DNA of 24,300 nucleotides, from positions 1 to 24,300 of the forward strand of contig JALXCG010000199.1 of NCBI GenBank assembly GCA_026991065.1, given 5' to 3'. The notes under the pieces were generated by a model, which made no database searches, was not told the DNA's origin, and saw only the letters and a program-made list of their open reading frames with translations. The translations under genes and the position numbers were made by a program. Below, in pieces: positions 14,411 to 21,826 of the stretch (positions within the stretch are counted from its first letter, which is position 1; each line of letters opens with the position of its first letter). The DNA is from Gemmatimonadota bacterium (lineage in GTDB: Bacteria; GCA-2686955).

Positions 14411-16156
14411 GTGTCAAAGTCCCAGCAGCAAGTACCAATGAACTTTATGCTCGATCAATCCTATGTCGATGCCCTCGCCCGTGAGTTGCATGCCGGCTGG
14501 GCGCAGAAGCGCATTCACCGTGTGGACCGCCTGGGGCGTGACGTTCTCGCTCTTTCAATTCGGTCTGAATCCGGGCAGAGGCCCGAATTGATCTTTGCCG
14601 CGTGGCCCGGTGAGCCACACATGTTTGTTGCCGATTCTCGTTTTTCGCTCCCGTTGGTCGAGCGGATCAGGGACCGCGCGTTGGGTCCCCCGCTGGAGGG
14701 AAGCAAGATCATTGCGATTTGCTCAACGAAAGGGATGCGCACCCTGCGCTTCGAGATTGCATCCCGAACCTTGGGCGAGGTCACGCTGGAACTGGTCGCG
14801 GCCGGCCAGGCGGCAAATGTGTGCCTCAGAGCCGCGGAGATCTCTCTGGTGAATATGCGGCCACACCATCCGCGGCAGAAGAAACGTCAGGAAGCCCCCC
14901 CCGCGGATACAAACGCAACCCTTCTGGATCTGCTGGTCGCGCGCTGGCCCGCGCTGTCGCCGCTCCTCATTCGCGAGGCGCTCCACCGCAGCCGACTCTC
15001 TCCAAGTGATCCCGCGGAATCTCCCCTCCGGGCTGAACTCGTCGACCTCTTGAATGAATTCACGCAGACCGTTGAGCAGCAAGCGAATGGGCTGGTCTAT
15101 CGGGCGGCCCGCGGCCGGCTTTACTGGTCTCCGGTCGCTCTCGAGCACCTGCGGGGATCGGTGCCTGGGCCGTGGATTGAACCACTGGCCAACGGCAAAG
15201 AGGCGAAACCGATGACGGCGCGACTTGCTGGCTCCCTCTTCTCCGCCCCGACACTGCTCCGCCGCAGCTACGACTTGACCCGACGCAATCTCCTGCAGCA
15301 AGCCCTGCAGGAAGAGAAACGCCTCCGGCGCCGACTCCGGCACCTCAACGCCGACCTGGCGCGGGCCGATTCCGCCGCGCGCCTGCGCGCCGACGGCAAC
15401 GCCATCCTGGCTTCACTCCACCTGCTCCGCCGCGGATTGACGAAGGCCGAGGTCCCCGATCCAACCGGCGGCGGAACGCGGCAAATCGACCTGGATCCAC
15501 GGCGGTCTCCGAGCGCCAACGCTGATGATCTCTTTCGGCGCGCGCGCAAGGCGGATGATTCGCGCCGGCATGTCGAGCAAAGACTCGAGGCGACCAAGGC
15601 TGAACTCGGCGCAGTCAGAGCACGGCTGGCAGGGATCGAGGCCGCCGAAACCGCCGAGCAGCTGGCCGCAATCGCCGGCATTGGCGGGCGCATAGGCGGA
15701 TCAGCACCCGCCAAGACGGCGGTGGAAAAAGTCGGGAAGCGGCAAAAGCTACGCGACAATGGCAAACCTGGAGAAGATGATCCGCGCTGGCGACGCTACC
15801 TACTCCCCGGGGACTGGGTAGTTTTGGCCGCACGCAATGCGAAAGATAACGATATTCTGACACAGCGCGTCGCCCACTTGTCCGATCTATGGTTCCACGC
15901 CCGTGGCTGCCCCGGGTCGCACGTTGTCCTGCGCTGCGCGCAACGCAAGGATCAACCACCAAAGGCTGTTCTGGAGGCTACCGCGGCCATCGCCGCCTAT
16001 CACTCCAAGGCAAGAAACTCCGGCCTGGTGCCGGTCGCTTACGCACCCAAGCGTTATGTGCGCAAGCCAAAAGGAGCCAAGGCCGGCTTGGTCTTCATGA
16101 ACCGAGAGGTTGTGGTCTTCGTCAAGCCGCGTTTGCCTAAAGGCTATCGGCACTGA
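14411..16156 (+). CDS. rqcH: RqcH/NFACT-family ribosome quality-control protein
   Basis: The protein has 581 residues from GTG 14411, with GAGG five bases upstream; an ATG at 14438 has no site. NFACT-N (FbpA-type) lies at the start, with FEIASRTLGEVTLELVAA and ANVCLRA in its core. The middle has a helix-hairpin-like region and, near 285-420, a charged coiled coil. The C-terminal NFACT-R domain (DUF814) is clear: AARNAKDNDILTQRV, LSDLWFHARGCPGSHVVLR and AAYHSKARNSGLVPVAY, then RKPKGAKAGLV. Bacillus RqcH binds 50S subunits carrying stalled peptidyl-tRNA and adds C-terminal alanine tails that mark the chain for degradation; the same role is inferred here. Because the family also contains fibronectin-binding-protein annotations, function rests on domain order. 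It is divergent from yicC and convergent with secA. Confidence 0.85.
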   Translation: MSKSQQQVPMNFMLDQSYVDALARELHAGWAQKRIHRVDRLGRDVLALSIRSESGQRPELIFAAWPGEPHMFVADSRFSLPLVERIRDRALGPPLEGSKIIAICSTKGMRTLRFEIASRTLGEVTLELVAAGQAANVCLRAAEISLVNMRPHHPRQKKRQEAPPADTNATLLDLLVARWPALSPLLIREALHRSRLSPSDPAESPLRAELVDLLNEFTQTVEQQANGLVYRAARGRLYWSPVALEHLRGSVPGPWIEPLANGKEAKPMTARLAGSLFSAPTLLRRSYDLTRRNLLQQALQEEKRLRRRLRHLNADLARADSAARLRADGNAILASLHLLRRGLTKAEVPDPTGGGTRQIDLDPRRSPSANADDLFRRARKADDSRRHVEQRLEATKAELGAVRARLAGIEAAETAEQLAAIAGIGGRIGGSAPAKTAVEKVGKRQKLRDNGKPGEDDPRWRRYLLPGDWVVLAARNAKDNDILTQRVAHLSDLWFHARGCPGSHVVLRCAQRKDQPPKAVLEATAAIAAYHSKARNSGLVPVAYAPKRYVRKPKGAKAGLVFMNREVVVFVKPRLPKGYRH

Positions 16157-16158
16157 CA

Positions 16159-16178
16159 CGCCGGTCCATTCGCCGGCG
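16159..16178. terminator. Hairpin between convergent rqcH and secA
   Basis: CGCCGG (16159-16164) and CCGGCG (16173-16178) form a 6-bp all-GC stem with an 8-base loop in the 27-base gap between the two stops. It could end both transcripts; neither side has a real U-run. Confidence 0.4.
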
Positions 16179-16183
16179 CCGAC

Positions 16184-19100
16184 CTACCCTTTCTTCCTCT
16201 TCCGTGCTTTGGGGCCGCTGCGCTTTGGACGCCCCAGGCCGCCTTCACCCCGCCTCTTGGATGGGGCTTCCGGCTCGACGCTCGGCTCCGCACCATGGTC
16301 GGCGTCCCGATCTGAAGCAACATTTCCGCGCACCTTTCGGGAAGCTGCCCCCGGACGAGCGGCACGCGGAGGCGCGGCTGAAGGGACGCGGCCGCCGCTG
16401 CGGTGCTTCGCCTTGCCGGGCGCGGCCGCACGGGGCGGACGCGCTGCGGGCGGAGGAGGAGCACCCGGGCGCCCCCCTCCCGCGATGGCATTTCCGGCGC
16501 CGCCGGCCGCCATCCCGGGAGCGGCATCATGCCGCAACTGCATCGCCTGGGCAGGAGCCACTGGGCTTGGAGCCTCGGGAGCAGCATCCAGGCGGACACG
16601 GAAAAGAACAGAGAGAACTTCTCGATTCAGTTGCCCCAGCATCCGGACAAACATCTCGAAGCCCTCTTTCTTGTACTCCAGGAGCGGATCGCGTTGACCA
16701 TAGCCACGCAAGCCAATGCCGCTCTTGAGCTGGTCCATCTCGTAGAGGTGATCCTTCCACAGACGATCGACAGTCTGTAGATAGATCATCCGCTCGATCT
16801 GCCGCATCAAGTCCGGCGAAAAGAGAGTTTCACGCTCTTCATACACCTGAAGGGTGAACTTGCGCACATGTTCCAACACCTCTTCCCGCTTCACCCGCGG
16901 ATTCTCCCGCATCGGGAATTCAGGCTTGACCAAGAAGACCCGGGCCAATTCCGCCTGCATCGCATCCCACCCCCACTGCTCGGGGTGCAACTTCGGATCC
17001 ACATGCTGATCGACGATCGCCTCCGCCTCTTCGTCGAGCATGTGCAGCATCTCACCGCGCAGATCATCTCCACGCAGAGCTTGCGCGCGGCGGTCATACA
17101 CCACCTCGCGCTGCCGGTTCATGACATCGTCATACTCCAGCAAGCGCTTGCGCATCTCAAAGTTGCGCTCTTCCACCTTGCGCTGGGCGCGCTCAATGGA
17201 ACGTGTCACCATGGGATGCTCGATCACCTCGCCCTCTTCCACACCGAGACGATCCATGATGCTCGCGATTCGTTCGGAGCCGAACAACCGCATCAAATTA
17301 TCTTCGAGTGACAGGTAAAATCGGGAGGCTCCCGGATCACCCTGGCGGCCGGCCCGACCACGCAATTGGCGATCGATCCGCCTTGCTTCGTGGCGCTCGG
17401 TACCGATGATGTAGAGCCCCCCAAGTTCACGAACCCCTTCGCCGAGTTTGATGTCCGTGCCGCGGCCGGCCATGTTGGTCGCAATCGTCACGGCTCCTCG
17501 CTGGCCGGCCCCGCGGACGATCTCGGCCTCTTGAGCGTGAAACTTGGCATTGAGCACATTGTGGGGAATCTTGCGCCGCCGCAGCATGCGCGACAGTGTC
17601 TCCGAGACATCCACAGAGACTGTGCCGATCAAGAGAGGCTGCCCCTTTTCATGCGCGGCAGCAATCTCATTGACAACCGCATTGTATTTTTCCCGGCGGG
17701 TGCGGTAGATCTGGTCGTGGGCATCCTTCCGAATCACCGGAACATTGGTGGGAATGACCTGAACATCGAGTTCATAGATCTCATAAAACTCGCTGGCCTC
17801 GGTTTCCGCCGTTCCCGTCATCCCCGCAAGCTTCTCGTACATGCGGAAATAGTTCTGGAGCGTGATGGTCGCCAAGGTCTGGTTCTCCCCTTCGACCCGA
17901 ACCCCTTCCTTCGCCTCGACAGCCTGATGCAAGCCGTCGCTCCAGCGCCGGCCCGGCATGAGACGGCCGGTGAAAGTGTCGACAATCATCACCTTCCCGC
18001 CTTGGACCACATACTCCACATCGCGTTCGTAGAGAGAATAAGCCCGCAGCAGTTGATTGATGCAGTGCACTTTGGCGGAGTTAAGGGCGGCTTCGTGCTC
18101 GATTCGCTCCTTTTCGTCCAGTTTCCCGGCGGCATCCAAATCGGTCCGCTCATCGACTGCTCCGATCAACTCCGCGACATCGGGCAGGAGAAAAAGCTCC
18201 CGGTCCTTCTCACTCAGCGTCGCAATACCCTTGTCGGACAGCCCCACGGTGTGCTGCTTCTCATCGATCGCAAAAAACAGCTCCTCATCCAGAATGTGTA
18301 GCTGCTTTTCACGCATGTAGTCTGCTTCAACCCTGCGGATCGCTTTCTGCACCCCCGCCTCTTTGTACAGACGAAGCAGGCGCTTGTTCTTCGGCATGCC
18401 GCGTTCCACCAGGAGCAGTTTGCGCGCAGCCTCGTAGCGCTCCTCTTCGGAACCGTCGAGAATCTTTGTGGCAGCCTCTTGAACCAAAGCATTGCAGAGT
18501 TCGCGCTGGCGGCGAACCAGGCGCTCCACCGTGGGTTTGAGATCGACAAAATAGCGATCGCGGTCAGAAGAGGAAACCGGTCCGGAGATGATCAACGGCG
18601 TGCGTGCCTCGTCAATCAGGACCGAATCAACTTCGTCGACAATGGCGTAGTGAAAACCTCGCTGCACCTGGTCCTCACTGCGCACCGCCATGTTGTCACG
18701 CAGATAGTCGAAACCAAATTCGTTGTTGGTCCCATAGGTCACATCGCAGGCGTATTCCTTGCGCCGCTGGTCCGAATCAAGATCGTTTTGGATGCAGCCG
18801 ACAGACAGCCCCAGCCGCGCATAGATCGGCCCCATCCACTCGGCATCGCGCCGAGCCAAATAGTCATTCACCGTAACAAGATGCACACCCTTGCCGGAAA
18901 GGGCGTTCAAATACACCGGCGCGATCGCTACCAGGGTCTTACCCTCGCCGGTGGCCATCTCCGCGATTCGCCCCTTGTGCAACATGATCCCACCGAAGAT
19001 CTGCACATCGTACGGCACCATGTTCCATCTCTCGGCCTGGCCGGCGACCTCGTACTCGAGCCCCACAGTTCGCTTGCACACCTGCTTGACCACGGCAAAT

Positions 19101-19300
19101 GCTTCATCCATCAGATCGTCGATGCTCTCGCCGTTCTCTATGCGCGCGCGAAACTCGGGCGTCTTGGCGGCGAGTTCTTCATCTGAAAGCGAATCCAACT
19201 GATCGCACAGTTCATTGATGTGCCGAATCGTGGGCTGCGCCCGCTTCCATTCGCGCTGATGTTTGCTTCCGATGATCTTCGTAAGTAGTTTGCTCAGCAT
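16184..19300 (-). CDS. secA: Preprotein translocase ATPase SecA
   Basis: The protein has 1038 residues from ATG 19300. NBD1 has Walker A EMATGEGKTLVAIAPVYLNA (114-133) and VDEVDSVLIDEARTPLIISG (221-240). The preprotein-binding region contains a long insertion (about 285-345, including RGMPKNKRLLRLYKEAGVQK) of the kind seen in Bacteroidota-type SecA. NBD2 has NMAGRGTDIKLG and QLRGRAGRQGDPGASRFYLS; the helical scaffold and wing have ERNFEMRKRLLEYDDVMNRQ and VDRLWKDHLYEMDQLKSGIG. From about residue 904 the last 135 residues are Ala/Pro/Gly-rich, ending in KARKRKKG, with no cysteine, so the C-terminal SecB-binding zinc motif is absent. It drives Sec-dependent export through SecYEG. No strong ribosome site is visible before the ATG. 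It follows ribF at 174 bases and converges on rqcH. Confidence 0.97.
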   Translation of the reverse strand: MLSKLLTKIIGSKHQREWKRAQPTIRHINELCDQLDSLSDEELAAKTPEFRARIENGESIDDLMDEAFAVVKQVCKRTVGLEYEVAGQAERWNMVPYDVQIFGGIMLHKGRIAEMATGEGKTLVAIAPVYLNALSGKGVHLVTVNDYLARRDAEWMGPIYARLGLSVGCIQNDLDSDQRRKEYACDVTYGTNNEFGFDYLRDNMAVRSEDQVQRGFHYAIVDEVDSVLIDEARTPLIISGPVSSSDRDRYFVDLKPTVERLVRRQRELCNALVQEAATKILDGSEEERYEAARKLLLVERGMPKNKRLLRLYKEAGVQKAIRRVEADYMREKQLHILDEELFFAIDEKQHTVGLSDKGIATLSEKDRELFLLPDVAELIGAVDERTDLDAAGKLDEKERIEHEAALNSAKVHCINQLLRAYSLYERDVEYVVQGGKVMIVDTFTGRLMPGRRWSDGLHQAVEAKEGVRVEGENQTLATITLQNYFRMYEKLAGMTGTAETEASEFYEIYELDVQVIPTNVPVIRKDAHDQIYRTRREKYNAVVNEIAAAHEKGQPLLIGTVSVDVSETLSRMLRRRKIPHNVLNAKFHAQEAEIVRGAGQRGAVTIATNMAGRGTDIKLGEGVRELGGLYIIGTERHEARRIDRQLRGRAGRQGDPGASRFYLSLEDNLMRLFGSERIASIMDRLGVEEGEVIEHPMVTRSIERAQRKVEERNFEMRKRLLEYDDVMNRQREVVYDRRAQALRGDDLRGEMLHMLDEEAEAIVDQHVDPKLHPEQWGWDAMQAELARVFLVKPEFPMRENPRVKREEVLEHVRKFTLQVYEERETLFSPDLMRQIERMIYLQTVDRLWKDHLYEMDQLKSGIGLRGYGQRDPLLEYKKEGFEMFVRMLGQLNREVLSVLFRVRLDAAPEAPSPVAPAQAMQLRHDAAPGMAAGGAGNAIAGGGRPGAPPPPAARPPRAAAPGKAKHRSGGRVPSAAPPRAARPGAASRKVRGNVASDRDADHGAEPSVEPEAPSKRRGEGGLGRPKRSGPKARKRKKG

Positions 19301-19373
19301 TGCTTCAACTAACCAGCGAGAGGCTCGCAGAGGTTCAAATCACGCGCCATGATGGCATCTGTACAAGAGAGTC

Positions 19374-19402
19374 ACGCTATCAGAGGGACGATGGAGTATC
19401 AA
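19374..19402 (-). promoter_or_regulatory. Possible sigma-70-like promoter for secA
   Basis: In the 174-base gap upstream of secA the minus strand has TTGATA (19402-19397), 17 bases, then TAGCGT (19379-19374), about 75 bases before the ATG. The -35 is good, the -10 poor. The rest of the gap holds a run of eight C on the plus strand (19462-19469), close behind the ribF stop, and no visible RNA gene. Confidence 0.3.
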
Positions 19403-19474
19403 GCGGCGTTCCCGCATCGACCTCCTGCCGCAACGGCCGCGCCGATTCAGAAATCCACGCGCCCCCCCCGGCAG

Positions 19475-20413
19475 CTAAGATGCTCGGCAAAAGATCGTCC
19501 GACAGGCTTTGCGATCCAACTCCAACTGCGCGCGTAGGGCATCGGCATCATCGAATCGCTCCTCATCGCGAATGCGCTTGTGGAACGCGACTGTCAGATG
19601 TTCGCCATAAAGGTTGCCGTTGAAGTCCAAGAGATGAACTTCGAAACGCGGAGTATTGCCGACACCAAACGTGGGACGCTCACCATAGTTAAGCATCCCG
19701 CTGTAAACCTGCCCGGCGGAGGTCTCCACGCAAACGGCATAAACCCCGGGCCGAGGTTGAACCTTCAAGCGTTCCGCGACGGTCAAGCTGATGTTGGCGG
19801 TGGGAAACCCCAGGCTCTTTCCGCGCCCATCACCGCGATCAACCACACCGGAGAGGGCAAAGGGCTTCTCCAAAAGGGCGGCAGCCTCCTCTACATGGCC
19901 CGCGCTGATCGCGGCACGTATTCGAGTGCAGGAGACAATCGCGTCGCCGTCCCGCACCGGAGGAATCACCTCGACGCGAAATCCCCTCTCCTCGCCAAAC
20001 TCGGCGAAGGAGCGGGCGCTTCCCGCGCGACCGTGTCCAAAATGGTGGTCATAGCCAATGATGACTTCGCGCACTTCGAGCGCCGACAGAATCAGGTCCT
20101 GCACGAACTCTCGCGGAGAGAGCATCGAAACCGCCCGGTTAAACTGGATCTCATAGACAGCATCGAGCCCCAGCGACTCCAAGCGCCGGAACTTCTCCTG
20201 GTGGTTGAGGATCAGCTTGGGCGCCCGCGCCGGATCGACCACCGCCAGGGGATGAGGCACGAAGGTCACCAGCATGGAGTGCGCTCCCAATGCCTGCGCT
20301 CTTTCAATGACACGTTCAATGACGCGCCGATGCCCGACATGCAACCCGTCGAAACTCCCCAGTGTCAGCACGGCCGGCATGCCATTCTGTGGTGGTTTGG
20401 AAAAAACGCGCAT
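19475..20413 (-). CDS. ribF: Bifunctional riboflavin kinase / FAD synthetase
   Basis: The protein has 312 residues from ATG 20413, with AAGG five bases upstream; a longer open frame upstream is the truB shadow. The N-terminal FMN adenylyltransferase domain has LTLGSFDGLHVGHRRVIERV (16-35), TFVPHPLAV, IIGYDHHFGHGRAG and VSCTRIRAAI. The C-terminal riboflavin kinase domain has GRGKSLGFPTANI with the catalytic loop and PGVYAV, then GMLNYGERPTFG and EVHLLDFNGNLYGEHL. The enzyme makes FMN from riboflavin and FAD from FMN. Its ATG lies 7 bases after the truB stop, so it is cotranscribed with the translation-factor genes, the common truB-ribF pairing. No room exists for an FMN riboswitch. Confidence 0.96.
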   Translation of the reverse strand: MRVFSKPPQNGMPAVLTLGSFDGLHVGHRRVIERVIERAQALGAHSMLVTFVPHPLAVVDPARAPKLILNHQEKFRRLESLGLDAVYEIQFNRAVSMLSPREFVQDLILSALEVREVIIGYDHHFGHGRAGSARSFAEFGEERGFRVEVIPPVRDGDAIVSCTRIRAAISAGHVEEAAALLEKPFALSGVVDRGDGRGKSLGFPTANISLTVAERLKVQPRPGVYAVCVETSAGQVYSGMLNYGERPTFGVGNTPRFEVHLLDFNGNLYGEHLTVAFHKRIRDEERFDDADALRAQLELDRKACRTIFCRAS

Positions 20414-20420
20414 GGTGACC

Positions 20421-21329
20421 TTACCCTGGCAAAATGACGCGAGGTTGAAGCTCCCCGCCACGTACAGAACCATCAGTGCGCAACTGGCCCATGCCGACCA
20501 ACTCACCCTCCGGATCCAGCAGTCGAAGCGGCAACTCTGGGTCAAGGTCGGCGCCAATTCCCTGCGCCGCAGTCCGTGGTACAGCCCGTCCCTGTCGCAG
20601 AGCACGAACCTGCTCTTCACTCACTGTGGCGGCAGGCAAGAAGGAGAGAGCGCGCGCCGGCGAGAGCAAGCGCTCATTGCACTCGGCCGCGCTGACCGGC
20701 GGCGGCTGCGCCATGGTTTCATCAAAGTGGCCGATGGTCGTTCGCCGCAAAGCACCAAGGTGAGCTGGCAGCCCAACCGCCTGGCCAAGATCTCGCGCCA
20801 GGGAGCGGATATAGGTTCCGGCCGATACATGAGCGCGGAAAAAAAGCAGGGGCAGCTCCACGCGAGTAATCTCAAAACGATGGATGATGACAGTGCGTTC
20901 GGGAATCTCCACCTCTTCACCGGCTCGCGCAAGCGCATGCAGACGCTTCCCCTTTACGCGAATCGCTGAATAGGCCGGCGGTACCTGTTTGATGGTTCCG
21001 ACAAAGCGCGATGCGGCACTCTCCAGGCAAGCGGCGGACAGGGTCTCGGGTAGTTCGCACTCGGCGCTCACCGCACCCGCGGCATCCAGCGTGTCGGTGG
21101 CCACGCCGAGAACGATGTGGCCTTCGTAGCCCTTGTCAAGCCCAGAGAAATAGCGGCTAAGGCGGGTAGCGGAGCCAACTGTTACGAGCAGCAACCCGGT
21201 CGCAGCCGGATCCAGAGTACCACAATGCCCCACTCGAGTCTTTCGCCCCACACATCGTCGAATCGCCTGAACGACGTCGTGAGAGGTCGGCCCAGCCGGC
21301 TTGTCAACTATCAGCAGTCCCGGATTCAT
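20421..21329 (-). CDS. truB: tRNA pseudouridine(55) synthase
   Basis: The protein has 302 residues. GLLIVDKPAGPTSHDVV (4-20) and VGHCGTLDPAATGLL (33-47) mark the catalytic centre, with Asp40 as the nucleophile, followed by KGYEGHIVLGVATDTLD, PAYSAIRVKGKRLHALARAG and the conserved VSAGTYIRSLARDLG. A C-terminal domain of about 60 residues (PUA-like, from LSFLPAATVSEEQ) closes the protein. The enzyme converts U55 in the T loop of elongator tRNAs to pseudouridine. ATG 21329 lies inside the end of rbfA, giving a 26-base overlap in a different frame that implies translational coupling. ribF follows after 7 bases. Confidence 0.96.
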   Translation of the reverse strand: MNPGLLIVDKPAGPTSHDVVQAIRRCVGRKTRVGHCGTLDPAATGLLLVTVGSATRLSRYFSGLDKGYEGHIVLGVATDTLDAAGAVSAECELPETLSAACLESAASRFVGTIKQVPPAYSAIRVKGKRLHALARAGEEVEIPERTVIIHRFEITRVELPLLFFRAHVSAGTYIRSLARDLGQAVGLPAHLGALRRTTIGHFDETMAQPPPVSAAECNERLLSPARALSFLPAATVSEEQVRALRQGRAVPRTAAQGIGADLDPELPLRLLDPEGELVGMGQLRTDGSVRGGELQPRVILPG

Positions 21330-21702
21330 CGCCTATCTCCCGGCTTTCCCGAACTGCCCGTTCAGCCTCGAGTTCAGCCAGGATTCCGCCAATTCGCATG
21401 GCGTGGTCTACGCTGTCGTCGTGAAGGAAAGTAAGTTCCGGCATTCGCCGCAAGCGCATTCGACGCCCAAGTTCCATCCGGATCGACTTGGCGGCTCCAC
21501 GCAGAACCATCATGGTTTCGTAGACCGTTCCTGTGTCGCCGACAATGCTGACCCATATCTTGGCATGACGCAGATCACGGCTAACCTGGGTGCGGGTAGC
21601 CGACACCATCGCCACGCGCGGGTCTTTCAAGTAGTCGCTGAAAACCCGCGAGATCTCCTTGCGGAGTTCCGCTTCCACTCGCTGCATGCGATGACTCGCC
21701 AT
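21304..21702 (-). CDS. rbfA: Ribosome-binding factor A
   Basis: The protein has 132 residues from ATG 21702, preceded by GGGGTGA. The KH-like fold of RbfA is shown by RMQRVEAELRKEISRVF (5-21), LKDPRVAMVSATRTQVSRDL, HAKIWVSIVGD and the C-terminal LGRRMRLRRMPELTFLHDDS, followed by a short charged tail. It matures the 5' end of 16S rRNA and late 30S subunits. It stands between infB and truB as in most bacteria, 124 bases after infB and overlapping truB by 26 bases. The DUF503 gene that often lies between infB and rbfA is absent here. Confidence 0.94.
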   Translation of the reverse strand: MASHRMQRVEAELRKEISRVFSDYLKDPRVAMVSATRTQVSRDLRHAKIWVSIVGDTGTVYETMMVLRGAAKSIRMELGRRMRLRRMPELTFLHDDSVDHAMRIGGILAELEAERAVRESREIGDESGTADS

Positions 21703-21758
21703 TCGCTTTCACCCCGGGTCCCGTGAATCGCCGACGGCGCCTGCACGGACCGATCATG

Positions 21759-21796
21759 GGCCCGTTCCGCACGCACGCTCGGCGTCGATACGGGCC
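21759..21796 (-). terminator. Weak inverted repeat in infB-rbfA gap
   Basis: GGCCCGT (minus strand 21796-21790) and ACGGGCC (21765-21759) form a 7-bp stem around a 24-base loop in the 124 bases between infB and rbfA. No U-run follows, so it is more likely a processing or attenuation element, or chance in GC-rich DNA, than a terminator. No small gene is convincing in this gap. Confidence 0.2.
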
Positions 21797-21826
21797 TTTA
21801 CCATGCCTTCAATTGCAAGATCACCG

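Noticed and set aside
19462-19469. Run of eight C just after the ribF stop as a phase-variable tract.
   Set aside because: It lies outside the coding frame and away from the likely secA promoter, so a length change would have no evident effect.
20414-20420. FMN riboswitch before ribF.
   Set aside because: Only 7 bases separate truB from ribF, so there is no space for it.
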